A DNA stretch of 64,000 nucleotides from JACMLD01 sp044227095 (GCA_044227095.1 JBGAFV010000001.1:806001-870000); one strand, 5' to 3'. Shown: positions 8,701 to 17,058, counted from the first letter of the stretch. Numbers and translations: made by a program. The notes: generated by a model from the sequence alone, not told the origin.

Positions 8701-9355
8701 AGTCAGCAAACCTATTATCATCTTAACGGAAATTATTTTCAGCGTTATCGGAGTGTTTTTGGGTTTTGCCATTTCAGGCATGGAAGTGTCTGTTTTAATG
8801 ACAGGCCTTGGTATTGTAGGTTTGGCAGGTATAGTGGTAAAGAATGGTATCCTTGTGATTGAATTTACAGATGAGTTGCGTGGAAGAGGAATGAAAACAA
8901 AAGAAGCGGTTATACAAGCAGGTAAGACACGTATTATACCTGTATTGCTTACAGCAGTAGCAGCTATCCTTGCATTTATACCGATAGCTGTTGGTTTCAA
9001 TATCAACTTCGTTACGTTGTTTTCTGAACTAAATCCGCATATTTTCTTTGGTGGAGATAACGTTGCATTCTGGAAACCGTTAAGCTGGACAATCATATTC
9101 GGTTTGGCATTTGCGTTTTTCATGACATTGTTTATGGTACCAGGCATGTATTTAATTGCAGAACGCTTAAGAAGGCCAATGAGAAGGCAGTATGGTGGTA
9201 AATGGATTTCATTTATGGGTATTCCACCAATGATCTTCCTGTTTATGCCATTAATGATTGTATCTGCACTTATACAACGTGCAAGTGTAAGCCGCAGGCG
9301 CAGAAAACTTGCCGGCAAAGAAGCAAATGAAGCATTTATAGGAAGTTGGTTTTAA
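5762..9355 (+). CDS. RND family efflux transporter permease
   Basis: An 1197-residue inner-membrane permease of the RND superfamily (AcrB/MexB-like), driven by the proton gradient. Visible family features include the first membrane helix near residue 25-45, the porter-domain start PKEQFPDIVIPNIYVSTIYVG, and GIIVDDAIVVIENTHRI in helix 4 with paired aspartates as proton-relay residues. A second porter half with GGPPTDPPVNIEI follows, and GLAGIVVKNGILVIEF marks helix 10. It is about 150 residues longer than AcrB. The extra length is a hydrophobic hairpin at about residues 525-565 (FWVSIGFGILFDLAGFTFLG onward) and a basic C-terminal tail with RRRRK, features I associate with Bacteroidota homologues. 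It closes the operon; an intrinsic terminator follows at 9412. Confidence 0.94.
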   Translation: MSVLENIKGKFKEFGPTSWSISNKTAIYLVMLFVSGWGVYKFVSLPKEQFPDIVIPNIYVSTIYVGNSPKDMENLVTRPIEKQIKGITGAKINKFTSTSQQDYSAIIVEFDTDVKTEVALQKVKDAIDKAKQDLPTDLTQEPTALEVNLSDQPIMYVNLSGDYDLQKLKKYSDDLKDRLEDLPQINRIDVVGAPEREFQINVDNFRMQTAGVTFNDISNAVASENMDISGGLLDVGNMKRTLQLKGQLKTANDISQILVRNTGGGPIYLKDIATIKDTTKERESYARLDGKNVVTLNIIKRAGENLIETSEAVQKLVEESRGVIFPKDLKAIITGDQSIKTKASFKDLVNSIVIGFLLVLIVLMFFMGITNAFFVALSVPLSMFVAFVFLPAADLIIGTHVTLNFMVLFALLFALGIIVDDAIVVIENTHRIFVEGKGKLSSTIAARMAAGEVFVPVLAGTLTMLAPFFPLMFWPGIIGKFMIYLPTMLIFTLAASLIVAFIMNPVFAVDFMNHEEGVDEPKSAIFKKPYFWVSIGFGILFDLAGFTFLGNLLIFFMLMVILNRYVLEGAIHAFQNKVLPWIMGHYESLLKWALNGWRPVHLLLGTFGLLIISFFVFVASINSGHVGVVFFPKADPNQVYVYLKLPVGTNVEYTDSVTRILEARVNKVLGTENGKKNPLVESVISNVAIGASDPAAGDRSTRSELGRVQVSFVEYEKRDGVSTKPYLDKIRAVMNGIPGGEISVDQESGGPPTDPPVNIEIASEDFDALIKTASNLKNYLDSLQVPGVEELKMDVDLTNPEITLTVNRERALIEGVSSAQIGQQVRTALFGREVSKIKEGKEEYKIQLRNNELQRQSLTNLLNMRVSFRDIASGGAIKNIPISSLVTVEPTSTLGSVKRKNQKRVITLRSNVLTTQGYNATAVNVEIAKDIANFKKKADGVTIKQTGEGEQQAETGRFLFGALVIALACILLVLVTQFNSVSKPIIILTEIIFSVIGVFLGFAISGMEVSVLMTGLGIVGLAGIVVKNGILVIEFTDELRGRGMKTKEAVIQAGKTRIIPVLLTAVAAILAFIPIAVGFNINFVTLFSELNPHIFFGGDNVAFWKPLSWTIIFGLAFAFFMTLFMVPGMYLIAERLRRPMRRQYGGKWISFMGIPPMIFLFMPLMIVSALIQRASVSRRRRKLAGKEANEAFIGSWF

Positions 9356-9411
9356 TAATAGTAATAGAATAACAGGTGATTGTTTGACTAACAGACAGGA
9401 AGTATTGAAAG

Positions 9412-9440
9412 AATGTCCCCTTTACCGGGGACATTGCTTT
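9412..9440 (+). terminator. Intrinsic terminator of the RND efflux operon
   Basis: AATGTCCCC (9412-9420) pairs perfectly with GGGGACATT (9427-9435) around a 6-base loop and is followed by GCTTTTAT. It lies 57 bases past the permease stop. Confidence 0.85.
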
Positions 9441-9540
9441 TATAATAAGACAGTAATCCTATGTTAATAATGATTGGTTAATCGTAGTGTTTAATAGCTA
9501 CTACCTGCTTTGTAAAAGCATTTGGCAACATTCTTCTGCC

Positions 9541-9582
9541 ACACCAACTTGGTGTCGAATTTTTGCGACTTCAAGTTGGTGT
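9541..9582 (+). promoter_or_regulatory. 42-nt nested hairpin/palindrome upstream of the AIM24-like gene
   Basis: ACACCAACTTG (9541-9551) pairs perfectly with CAAGTTGGTGT (9572-9582), and GTCG...CGAC pairs inside it, giving a strong stem. The left side is itself a palindrome, ACACCAA-C-TTGGTGT (9541-9555). It could be a transcribed RNA structure or a DNA operator with three ACACCAA half-sites. Nothing else was seen in the 425-base gap 9356-9780 apart from the terminator at 9412. Confidence 0.5.
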
Positions 9583-9780
9583 ATTCTTTCTCTGTCAGCG
9601 TAAACATAAAATCTTTTGGAAACCGCTTCGCATTTCTTTTCACCTGCTCAAGTTAAATTTAGAGAATATCTCAGGGACCATTTGCCGGAAAAATCAACGA
9701 CTTTACCGACAAAAAAACGACCTGTCCGAAAAGGCTCCCAGGAAAATTCAATCTTTTTTACCTTCATAAAAAATTATACA

Positions 9781-10581
9781 ATGAGAAACAACCATGAAAT
9801 AGATTATAAAATTTATGGCGAAGAATTGCAGTTTGTAGAAATAGAACTCGACCCCAATGAAACTGCTATTGCAGAAAGCGGTGCGTTTATGATGATGGAT
9901 GACAACATTGTAATGCAAAGTATTTTTGGCGATGGATCAAAACAACAGAATGGCGGCTTACTGGATAAATTGTTTTCGGCAGGGAAGCGTATACTCGTTG
10001 GCGAGAGTTTATTTATGACTGCGTTTACAAATACTGGCGCAGGCAAACGCAGGGTAAGTTTTGCAGCGCCTTATACCGGAAAAGTTATTCCGCTCGATTT
10101 GCAGCAGCTTGGCGGTACCATTATTGCACAAAAAGATGCTTTCTTGTGCGCAGCAAAAGGTGTAAGCATTGGCATTGCATTTCAGCGCAGGTTAGGTACA
10201 GGCATCTTTGGCGGCGAAGGTTTTATAATGGAGAAACTGGAAGGTGATGGAATGGCGTTTGTGCATGCTGGTGGCTATGTGGTTGAAAAAACATTACAGC
10301 CGGGAGAATTGCTTCGCGTAGATACAGGTTGTGTAGTTGCATATACCGGTGGAATTAATTTTGATATTGAACTGGTGCGTGGTGTACGCAACTGGATCTT
10401 TGGTGGTGAAGGTTTGTTCTTTGCAGTATTACGCGGCCCCGGAAAAGTTTGGTTGCAGTCTTTACCCATTAGTCGCCTTGCAAGTAAAATAGTTTCTTAT
10501 AGTCCGCAGTTTGGCCGCAGAAAAGAAGAAGGAAGCATATTGGGCGGATTGGGCAATTTGTTGGATGGTGATGGATTCTAA
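9781..10581 (+). CDS. AIM24/TIGR00266 family protein
   Basis: A 266-residue protein of the AIM24 (TIGR00266) family, a glycine-rich beta-sandwich fold named after a yeast mitochondrial protein. Visible blocks are ELDPNETAIAESGAFMMMDD, IPLDLQQLGGTIIAQKDAFL and GGEGLFFAVLRGPGKVWLQS-like strands, which are typical of the family. There is no signal peptide or membrane helix. The frame stays open back to an ATG at 9616, but that extension is low in conserved features and rich in Lys, Pro and Phe; ATG 9781 (MRNNHEIDYKIYGEE) gives the normal start. Molecular function is not known for bacterial members. It is a single gene ended by a bidirectional terminator at 10641. Confidence 0.88.
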   Translation: MRNNHEIDYKIYGEELQFVEIELDPNETAIAESGAFMMMDDNIVMQSIFGDGSKQQNGGLLDKLFSAGKRILVGESLFMTAFTNTGAGKRRVSFAAPYTGKVIPLDLQQLGGTIIAQKDAFLCAAKGVSIGIAFQRRLGTGIFGGEGFIMEKLEGDGMAFVHAGGYVVEKTLQPGELLRVDTGCVVAYTGGINFDIELVRGVRNWIFGGEGLFFAVLRGPGKVWLQSLPISRLASKIVSYSPQFGRRKEEGSILGGLGNLLDGDGF

Positions 10582-10640
10582 AGAAGCTTTCAGTTGCTAG
10601 CCTTATCATTCTAATTATGGAGTTCAGACAAATAATAAAG

Positions 10641-10669
10641 AAAAGCCGCTTACAATGTAAGCGGCTTTT
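10641..10669. terminator. Bidirectional intrinsic terminator
   Basis: AAAAGCCGCTTAC (10641-10653) and GTAAGCGGCTTTT (10657-10669) form a perfect 13-bp stem with a 3-base loop. A and T tracts at its ends let it serve both convergent genes. Confidence 0.92.
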
Positions 10670-10778
10670 CCTGTAAATTCATTTGTATTTTTTGCAAAAA
10701 ACAAAATGCAGATTATAAGTATGGTTAAGACAAATCATAATTAATCTGCTTAATCACAAAAATCTGCGTTCTATAAAC

Positions 10779-11561
10779 TTAACGCCTGTTTAATTTAGCA
10801 AGCAGGCGAAGTATTTCCAGGTATAACCAAACAATGGTTACCAGCAAACCAAAAGCACCGTACCATTCCATATATTTTGGTAAGCCGGCTGCAACGCCCT
10901 GCTCTATTCTGTCAAAATCAAGAATGAGGTTTAATGCAGCTATACATACAACCACCAGAGAAAACACAATGCCCAATGTGCCGCTTGAGTGAATCAGTGG
11001 CATATCAATATGAAAAAAACGCAGTGCTATTGCCAGCAAATAAAAAATGGCAATGCCCGCCGTAGCAGTAATAATTACAGATTTAAATTGCTCAGTTGCT
11101 TTTATTACTTTGAAACGGTATAATAAAAACATGGCAATTACAACTGCAAAAGTTAATCCTACAGCCTGCATTACAATGCCGCCCGTAGCACTTGCAACTT
11201 CACCATCTGCTGTTCTATTGAATGCAAAATTGTACACAGCAGAAACGCCGCCAATAAAAACACCTTCAAACAATGCATAAACAGGCGCAAGAAATGTTGC
11301 CCACATTGGTTTAAAAATTAGCACTAGTGCAGTAATGAACCCTCCAATAAGTCCAATCCACAACCAAGAGGTAACATCTTTACCCTGGCCAAATGCATTC
11401 CATGTAACAGATGCTGTAGCCATTACCAATAAAAACAAAAGAAAGAACTTATTCAATGTTCCTCTTTCTGTCATCTTTACAACATCTGCATCATATATCT
11501 GTGCAGACTGCTGAAAGGTTTTTTCATTTAATGCCGGATTACCAGATTTAAAAAGAGCCAT
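10779..11561 (-). CDS. Bax inhibitor-1/YccA family membrane protein
   Basis: A 260-residue protein with about seven hydrophobic segments, starting near residue 39 (FFLLFLLVMATASVTWNAF) and ending at about 250. The N-terminal stretch MALFKSGNPALNEKTFQQ and the motifs PVYALFEGVFIGGVSAVYN and FLLYRFKVIK match the YccA-like branch of the Bax inhibitor-1 (TMBIM) superfamily. Family members are proposed calcium-leak or stress-related membrane proteins; no function can be read from this sequence alone. It is monocistronic and convergent with the AIM24 gene. A dispersed ATCTGCGTTC repeat half lies just beyond its stop, at about 10760. Confidence 0.9.
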   Translation of the reverse strand: MALFKSGNPALNEKTFQQSAQIYDADVVKMTERGTLNKFFLLFLLVMATASVTWNAFGQGKDVTSWLWIGLIGGFITALVLIFKPMWATFLAPVYALFEGVFIGGVSAVYNFAFNRTADGEVASATGGIVMQAVGLTFAVVIAMFLLYRFKVIKATEQFKSVIITATAGIAIFYLLAIALRFFHIDMPLIHSSGTLGIVFSLVVVCIAALNLILDFDRIEQGVAAGLPKYMEWYGAFGLLVTIVWLYLEILRLLAKLNRR

Positions 11562-11648
11562 AGTTTAGATTTTTAGAACCAGCAAATTACAAAATGGTTT
11601 TTGTTGCTGGTAGTTAAATTTTATTGCCCGGAGAAAGAGGTTTAAGGT

Positions 11649-11731
11649 TAAAGGTGTAGGGTATAAGGAAGAAACTTCCAAACTAAGAACTGTGAGCTAT
11701 CACAACACCCTATACCCTCCACCTTACACCT
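11649..11731. repeat. Inverted repeat of the AAGGTGTAGGGTATA type
   Basis: AAAGGTGTAGGGTATA near 11649 faces TATACCCTCCACCTTACACC near 11711, the right arm holding a 7-base insertion. The arms bracket the space between the divergent Bax-inhibitor-like and holB genes. Similar ACACC/GGTGT pieces are a common style of intergenic repeat in this window. Confidence 0.55.
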
Positions 11732-11738
11732 TTTCATT

Positions 11739-11746
11739 TATCTTTG
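11739..11746 (+). promoter_or_regulatory. -7 promoter element of the delta' subunit gene
   Basis: TATCTTTG is an exact match to TAnnTTTG. It ends only five bases before the ATG at 11752, so the transcript would be essentially leaderless and the upstream in-frame ATG at 11692 is excluded as the start. Confidence 0.55.
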
Positions 11747-11751
11747 CCCCA

Positions 11752-12966
11752 ATGCAATTCAAAGAAATAATAGCACAATCAACTGTTAAACAGCAATTAG
11801 CAGAACTTGTGCAACACAACCGGCTTAGCCATGCTTTATTATTTTTAGGAAAAGAAGGCAGCGGTGCTTTGCCGCTCGCCATAGCTTTTGCGCAGTATAT
11901 TATTTGCGAAACAGTAAACGGAAAAGCGCCAAAAGCAGAACCATCTTTATTTGGTGACGCTCCGCCCCCTACAAATGACCCGCGGCTAATGACTGATTCC
12001 TGCGGCACCTGCGCTTCATGCACTAAAGCACAAAAAAATATTCATCCCGATATACATTTTTCTTACCCGGTTATACCAAGAAAATCTGGCGATAAACCTT
12101 TAAGCACAGATTATATTAGCGAATGGAGAGAATTTATTGAGCAATCTCCATATGGAAATGTGTTTGACTGGCTGCAATTTATTAATGCTGAAAACAAACA
12201 AGGAAATATTTCTGCGCACGAATGCAATGAAATTATAAAAAAACTCAGCCTTAAAAGTTTTGAAAGCGGCTACAAGATCTTAATTATGTGGATGCCCGAA
12301 TACCTGGGCAAAGAAGGCAATAAATTATTGAAGCTGATTGAAGAACCGCCGCCAGACACTTTGTTTATCCTGGTGGCAGAAAGTGAATCGCAGATATTGC
12401 CTACTATAATATCTCGCTGTCAATTGGTAAAAATTCCTGGCCTTAGTAACAGGGAAGTAGCCGCAGCATTAACCGAAAGGGCAAACATTGCACCTGGCCA
12501 GGCCAGCCAGGTAGCCAGTATAAGCGAAGGCAATTACCGCGAAGCCCTTCAACTTTTACAACATGCAGAAGATGACTGGCAGGATTTGTTGCGTGAATGG
12601 CTGAACGCTACGCTAAAAGGCGGCCCTGTGGCGCAGGTAAAATGGGTAGAAGAAATAAGCAAACATGGAAGGGAAAAGCAAAAACAGTTTTTACGCTATT
12701 TTAACCATTTACTGGAACAGAGTGTGCGCCTGAAAACCCTTGGACCGGATAGCAGTTATGCGCAAAATATGCCCGAAAAAGAAAAGGATTTTGCCCTGAG
12801 GCTCAACAAACTGGCCGATATAAACCAGCAACAGGCCATAATAGAAGAACTGGACAATGCCGCATACTATATAGAACGCAATGCCCATGGCAAGATGCTC
12901 TTCCACGCCCTCACTATTAAACTGTACCACATCATTGCTAATAAATCATTACTTTTGGTTAATTGA
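11752..12966 (+). CDS. holB: DNA polymerase III subunit delta' (clamp loader)
   Basis: About 404 residues, AAA+ fold. The N-terminus MQFKEIIAQSTVKQQLAELV, then NRLSHALLFLGKEGSGALPLA, is the clamp-loader region with a degenerate P-loop, as expected for delta', which does not hydrolyse ATP. A zinc-binding cluster is visible as ICETVNG and SCGTCASC, followed by HPDIHF. The sensor block NKLLKLIEEPPPDTLFILVAE with IISRCQ is the SRC-type motif of the family. It works in the cytoplasm loading the sliding clamp onto DNA. In Bacteroidota this gene is often next to a ricT-like gene, as it is here (13298). Confidence 0.9.
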   Translation: MQFKEIIAQSTVKQQLAELVQHNRLSHALLFLGKEGSGALPLAIAFAQYIICETVNGKAPKAEPSLFGDAPPPTNDPRLMTDSCGTCASCTKAQKNIHPDIHFSYPVIPRKSGDKPLSTDYISEWREFIEQSPYGNVFDWLQFINAENKQGNISAHECNEIIKKLSLKSFESGYKILIMWMPEYLGKEGNKLLKLIEEPPPDTLFILVAESESQILPTIISRCQLVKIPGLSNREVAAALTERANIAPGQASQVASISEGNYREALQLLQHAEDDWQDLLREWLNATLKGGPVAQVKWVEEISKHGREKQKQFLRYFNHLLEQSVRLKTLGPDSSYAQNMPEKEKDFALRLNKLADINQQQAIIEELDNAAYYIERNAHGKMLFHALTIKLYHIIANKSLLLVN

Positions 12967-13297
12967 GCTGAATGGTGGATAAAGTGTGCATGAAATTAGT
13001 GTGTTTATGTGCGGTAGAAATTTTTGAGAACATTTGTTGCAATTGCCTTTATAAATATTTTGGGTTTTAGACTTTCAGGGGCAGTTTTGTTTATAGTTTG
13101 GTTTTTGCCGGATCAATTTTACCAAGTGCGATCCCGCTGGCAAAACCACAAAGCCTTAAGCGGGACAGGCGCAACAATTTTCTAATAAAGAATTACTGCC
13201 CGGCCCATAACAAATTTCCACCACAGCGTTTATACATAGTTATTGCACTGCATTAAAAGCGGCAATAGCATTTATTCATTTTTAACTGATTATCTAT
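12967..13297. other. 331-bp intergenic region between holB and the ricT-like gene
   Basis: No open frame of interest. TCCCGCT (13132-13138) and AGCGGGA (13159-13165) can form a 7-bp stem with a 20-base loop. No consensus promoter was recognised. Confidence 0.5.
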
Positions 13298-14716
13298 ATG
13301 GGCTGTGGAAGTTGCGGTACCGGAAAACCTAATGGCTGCAAAAGCAACGGTGGTTGCAGCAGCGGCGGTTGTAATAGATTAAACGTACACGATTGGCTGG
13401 CAAATCTCCCTTTTGCAGACCCGGAAAGTGCATGCAAAGTAGTAGAGATTAGTTTTAATAATGGCAGCCGTAAAGACTTTTTCAGAAATCCTTCTTTACA
13501 ATATTTTGAAAAAGGTGAATTGGTAAGCGTTGAAGGCGTTAGTGGTTTTGATGTAGGTGAAGTAACAATGACTGGTGAAATTGTTCGTCTGCAGATTAAG
13601 AAAAAAGGTGGCGATGAGTTTAACCCGGAAATGAAAAAGATTCTACGCCGCGCTACAGACCGTGATATAGAAACCTGGAAACAGAATAAATCCCGCGAAA
13701 AAGCTGCGCTTATCCGTAGTCGTGCTATTTCTAAACAGCTTAAGCTAAACATGAAGCTGACTGAAGTAGAAATGCAGGCCGATGGACGCAAAGCTACCTT
13801 CTTTTATATAGCTGATGACCGTGTAGACTTTCGTGAACTGATTCGTGTATTTGCCAGCGAGTTTAAAGTAAAAGTAGAAATGCGCCAGATTGGTGCAAGG
13901 CAGGAAGCTGCAAAAGTAGGCGGCATTGGCAGTTGCGGAAGAGAACTATGCTGCAGCAGCTGGCTTAGCGATTTTAAAAGTGTAAACACAACTGCCGCAC
14001 GGTATCAAAACCTTTCTATCAATCAAACCAAATTAAGTGGCCAGTGCGGCAGGTTAAAATGCTGCCTTAATTACGAACTGGATACCTACCTTGATGCATT
14101 ACAACATTTTCCTGATAATGCAGATACGCTACAAGTAGCACGTGGCAATGCTTTTCTTATTAAGAAAGATATTTTCAAAAACCTGATGTGGTATACGCTG
14201 CCCGACAGCAATAAGCAATACCCCGTTACTATAGAAAGGGTTAGAAAAATAAAACAGCTGAATGCCCAAGGTGTAATACCTGAAGAGCTGGAAGCAGTAG
14301 AAGTTACCAGCAGCAAACCCAAAGAAGAAACTGAAAGAGGTGGTTTTGTGGAGCTGGTTGGTCAGATTAGCCTGAATACTTTGGAAAAAGCAGATCGCAA
14401 ACACAGGCAGCAAGGTGGTAATCGTGGAGGTAACCAGCAACAAAGAAATAATGGACCGCAACAACGCGGAAACAATCAACCACAAAAACCCAATCAACCC
14501 AATACCCCGGCACAACAATCCCGCCCGGGCGGAAACCAAAACAATCCGCAGCAACGCCAGGGTGGAAATAATCCGCAGCAAAAAAGCGGCAACAATCCAC
14601 CACAGCGCAATAGTGGCAATCAACGTCCGCAACAAAACAATCCTGGTCAGCAACCGCCAGGCGGAGATAATAATCCTAATAGGGAAAAACCAGGTCCGCC
14701 AATTAAGAAGAAGTAA
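13298..14716 (+). CDS. ricT: PSP1 domain protein RicT-like (YaaT family)
   Basis: A 472-residue protein. Residues 1-30 are Cys-rich (C3, C6, C14, C20, C25). The PSP1 core spans about 45-290 and ends with the two paired motifs GSCGRELCCSSWL and GQCGRLKCCLNYE. In Bacillus subtilis RicT (YaaT) acts with RicA and RicF as an Fe-S-containing complex that affects RNA maturation and development. Whether that complex exists here is not shown. The last 100 or so residues are a low-complexity tail of Asn, Gln, Gly, Pro and Arg (RGNNQPQKPNQPNTPAQQ), likely disordered and possibly RNA-interacting. The gene follows holB in the same orientation. Confidence 0.87.
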   Translation: MGCGSCGTGKPNGCKSNGGCSSGGCNRLNVHDWLANLPFADPESACKVVEISFNNGSRKDFFRNPSLQYFEKGELVSVEGVSGFDVGEVTMTGEIVRLQIKKKGGDEFNPEMKKILRRATDRDIETWKQNKSREKAALIRSRAISKQLKLNMKLTEVEMQADGRKATFFYIADDRVDFRELIRVFASEFKVKVEMRQIGARQEAAKVGGIGSCGRELCCSSWLSDFKSVNTTAARYQNLSINQTKLSGQCGRLKCCLNYELDTYLDALQHFPDNADTLQVARGNAFLIKKDIFKNLMWYTLPDSNKQYPVTIERVRKIKQLNAQGVIPEELEAVEVTSSKPKEETERGGFVELVGQISLNTLEKADRKHRQQGGNRGGNQQQRNNGPQQRGNNQPQKPNQPNTPAQQSRPGGNQNNPQQRQGGNNPQQKSGNNPPQRNSGNQRPQQNNPGQQPPGGDNNPNREKPGPPIKKK

Positions 14717-15114
14717 ATGTCTGAACCAGGATTTATTGGATTGGTGGGATTAACAGGATGCTTTAATGCAATATTTTCAACCTTCACATCTGCAGTAATT
14801 TTATAAAATTTACGCAAAGGAGTTCAGTGCTTGAGAAATTTTTTATCGCTGAAAAACTCGTGTTCCATAGTGGTATAATCTGCGCATCTGCGGCATTATA
14901 TTTTGCGCCATGGTCGGTGTCTTCACTGAACATAACTTGATAGATACTGCATCATAACAAAGTGAAGTGATCAATTAATTATTGGTTTGCATTAACAAAA
15001 AATCTGCACATCTTCGGCTATTTTCCTTCTATCAATCCTTTGCAAAAACTTCAGTCATCAATCATTATTTTTAGGAAAGGAAACCATTAACAGCATATTC
15101 ATCGTAATCTTATA
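14717..15114. repeat. 398-bp intergenic region with degenerate dispersed repeats
   Basis: No gene was found. TGAACCAGGATTTATTGG and GGATTAACAGGATGCTTTAAT at 14720-14766 resemble AACGAGGATTTGGGAGGATT at 60807. AATCTGCGCATCTGCGGCA near 14877 is related to the ATCTGCGTTC repeats at 10760, 46536 and 61275. These look like remnants of small palindromic elements. Confidence 0.5.
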
Positions 15115-15972
15115 ATGATGAAACGTTTTCTTATGAAGACATCAATAATAATTGGTATTATACTTATACTATGGCTAATAATGGCTCAAAGTTGCATGAC
15201 CTTTAGAATGAGTGATGCTGATGCAACCAAAAAATTTAAAGCGAGAAATGTAGATGTGGTGATTAATACCATTACAGTAAATGATCGCAAACTACACTAT
15301 TTAAAAACCGGCAATGATAGTTTGCCTACTATTGTTTTTGTACATGGCACACCTGGCAGTTGGGATGCATTTGAACAATACCTGGGAGATAAAGATCTGC
15401 TGCAAAAATTTCGTTTAATTTCTATAGACAGGCCGGGCTTTGGCCATAGCGATTATGGCAAGCCGCTAAACCTGGCAGCTCAATCTATAATTATTAGCCC
15501 TTTGTTTGATTATATAAAAAATGGCAAACCGCTTTATCTTGTTGGCCATTCACTTGGTGGGCCAATGGTTGTAAAACTTACTGCAGATAACCCTGGGCGA
15601 ATTGCCGCATTGGTTTTACTGGCAGGTTCAAACGATCCGGCACAGGAAGCTCCTGAAAAGTGGCGGCCTGTTTTGTATAAAACACCACTTAATTATTTTG
15701 TGCCTGGTGCTTTGCGACCATCGAATGAAGAGTTATGGTATTTAAAAACAGATCTTGTATACCTGAAAACAGATTTCCCGAAAATAACCTGCCCGGTTTA
15801 TATTGTACATGGTATGAAAGATAATATGGTGCCCTTTGCTAATGTTGATTACGATAAAAAAATGCTTACCAATGCATCTGCAATTCATGAACTGATTTTT
15901 CCTGATGCCAATCATTTTATACCATGGACAAAGTATGAGGAGATTAAAGCGTTGTTGCTGAAATTGTATTGA
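15115..15972 (+). CDS. Alpha/beta hydrolase
   Basis: A 285-residue hydrolase with a hydrophobic N-terminal segment (residues 8-25, SIIIGIILILWLIMAQSC) that could be a membrane anchor or lipoprotein signal, Cys at about 25. The oxyanion block FVHGTPGSWDAFEQYL and the nucleophile elbow GHSLGG (Ser in the middle) are clear. A late Asp (HGMKDNMVP) and His (DANHFIPW) complete the triad. The substrate is unknown: lipase, esterase or epoxide-hydrolase-type enzymes all share this layout. It converges on the DAR-type operon but is on the opposite strand, so there is no evidence that it belongs to it. Confidence 0.88.
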   Translation: MMKRFLMKTSIIIGIILILWLIMAQSCMTFRMSDADATKKFKARNVDVVINTITVNDRKLHYLKTGNDSLPTIVFVHGTPGSWDAFEQYLGDKDLLQKFRLISIDRPGFGHSDYGKPLNLAAQSIIISPLFDYIKNGKPLYLVGHSLGGPMVVKLTADNPGRIAALVLLAGSNDPAQEAPEKWRPVLYKTPLNYFVPGALRPSNEELWYLKTDLVYLKTDFPKITCPVYIVHGMKDNMVPFANVDYDKKMLTNASAIHELIFPDANHFIPWTKYEEIKALLLKLY

Positions 15973-16011
15973 TTTTTTTCCTGCTAATAGATAAGAACCA
16001 ACTTATAAAAA

Positions 16012-17058
16012 TCAATCCCTTTCTATCAAAACAAAACTGTGTTGGTTTCCTTTGTAATTGTTGTAAATAAGAACCCGATTATAGTTTTGAGGAACTATAT
16101 CATACTTAAGCATATGCTTTGGCACCGATTGATCTTTTAAAATTGTACAGGCCAGCCATGTTGCAGCAGCGGAAGAAGAAGGATATTCTCCCACCATATG
16201 TTTAAAACGGGCAACAGCTGTCTTATTTTTTAAAACAGTTTCACATGCATTGTAATAATGTAACAAACGGCTATCGCCATTTTCGCCAGATAACAAGAGA
16301 TCAATTTTCTTTTCTCCTTGTAAATGCTTCGCAAAAAAAAGTCCTAACTGATCTGCTACCAGTAATTCATCATCTGTATGTAAAAAATGAAGCCCGGCAA
16401 CTTTTGCAGTAGCATTCTCTTTGGTGTTGTTTACAATAAACATAGCAGCACCCTCGCCTGCAATGCTTCCAGGTGTTGTAGTGGTATAAAGATCTTTTGA
16501 ATTGATCTGTTCACTTTTATACCAGCCGTCCAGCAATTCTATATTATAATTGTAAGAGGAAATTTCATCTGCGCCACCTACTAAGTATGTTGCGGCAGGA
16601 TTTTCTTTAATCATCATAGCTGCGTCCAGCAAAGCATTTTCAAATGCAAGTCCGCGGTGTACATGTGTTGTATTGTAAGATTTGTTGGCACTCAATAAAC
16701 CTATTTGGGCTGCAATGGCATTGGTAGTGCTCTGCACAAAATTGGTAGGTGTAAGCATGCCTTCTTCATAGGCTACAATTTGGTTTAGAAATTTAATGCA
16801 GTCTTCCATTCCACCATTTGCAGTACCTATAATAATACCATCAACAGGCTGAACATTGCTTTTAATAACAGGCAAAGCTGCACCGGTTCCTATTCTTATG
16901 GCCTTGCCCATCCTGCGTAAAATACCAGAAGGGATTCCTTCATAAGATGGTTCTATTACCTGCAGCTTTCCATTTACATTATTATGCAATACATCAATAG
17001 CAACATCATTAAAAGTTTGCTGCGGGGAAATGCATGATAACTGATGAATGTAAAACAT
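16012..17058 (-). CDS. Ketosynthase-like chain-length-factor protein lacking the catalytic residues
   Basis: A 348-residue thiolase-fold protein of the beta-ketoacyl synthase family. The position of the active Cys (NTAC in the neighbour) reads NTTH here (His132). The HGTGT block is replaced by LLLSGENGDSR, and the NTGH block by KHMVGEYPSSSAAA. All three catalytic residues are therefore absent. This is the pattern of a chain-length factor that pairs with an active ketosynthase, as in type II polyketide and aryl-polyene systems. The partner is most likely the next gene upstream (17137). It is the last gene of the operon. Confidence 0.82.
   Translation of the reverse strand: MFYIHQLSCISPQQTFNDVAIDVLHNNVNGKLQVIEPSYEGIPSGILRRMGKAIRIGTGAALPVIKSNVQPVDGIIIGTANGGMEDCIKFLNQIVAYEEGMLTPTNFVQSTTNAIAAQIGLLSANKSYNTTHVHRGLAFENALLDAAMMIKENPAATYLVGGADEISSYNYNIELLDGWYKSEQINSKDLYTTTTPGSIAGEGAAMFIVNNTKENATAKVAGLHFLHTDDELLVADQLGLFFAKHLQGEKKIDLLLSGENGDSRLLHYYNACETVLKNKTAVARFKHMVGEYPSSSAAATWLACTILKDQSVPKHMLKYDIVPQNYNRVLIYNNYKGNQHSFVLIERD

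Noticed and set aside
8512..9318. 268-residue open frame on the minus strand inside the RND permease gene
   Set aside because: It is antisense to a well-conserved coding region and looks like a mirror of it in composition; no start signal or homology.
9616..9780. N-terminal extension of the AIM24-family gene
   Set aside because: The extension has no conserved features, and the ATG at 9781 gives the usual family start.
14129..14653. 174-residue hydrophobic open frame antisense to the ricT-like gene
   Set aside because: It arises from the Gln/Asn-rich tail read backwards, giving Leu/Val-rich translation; not a real membrane protein.
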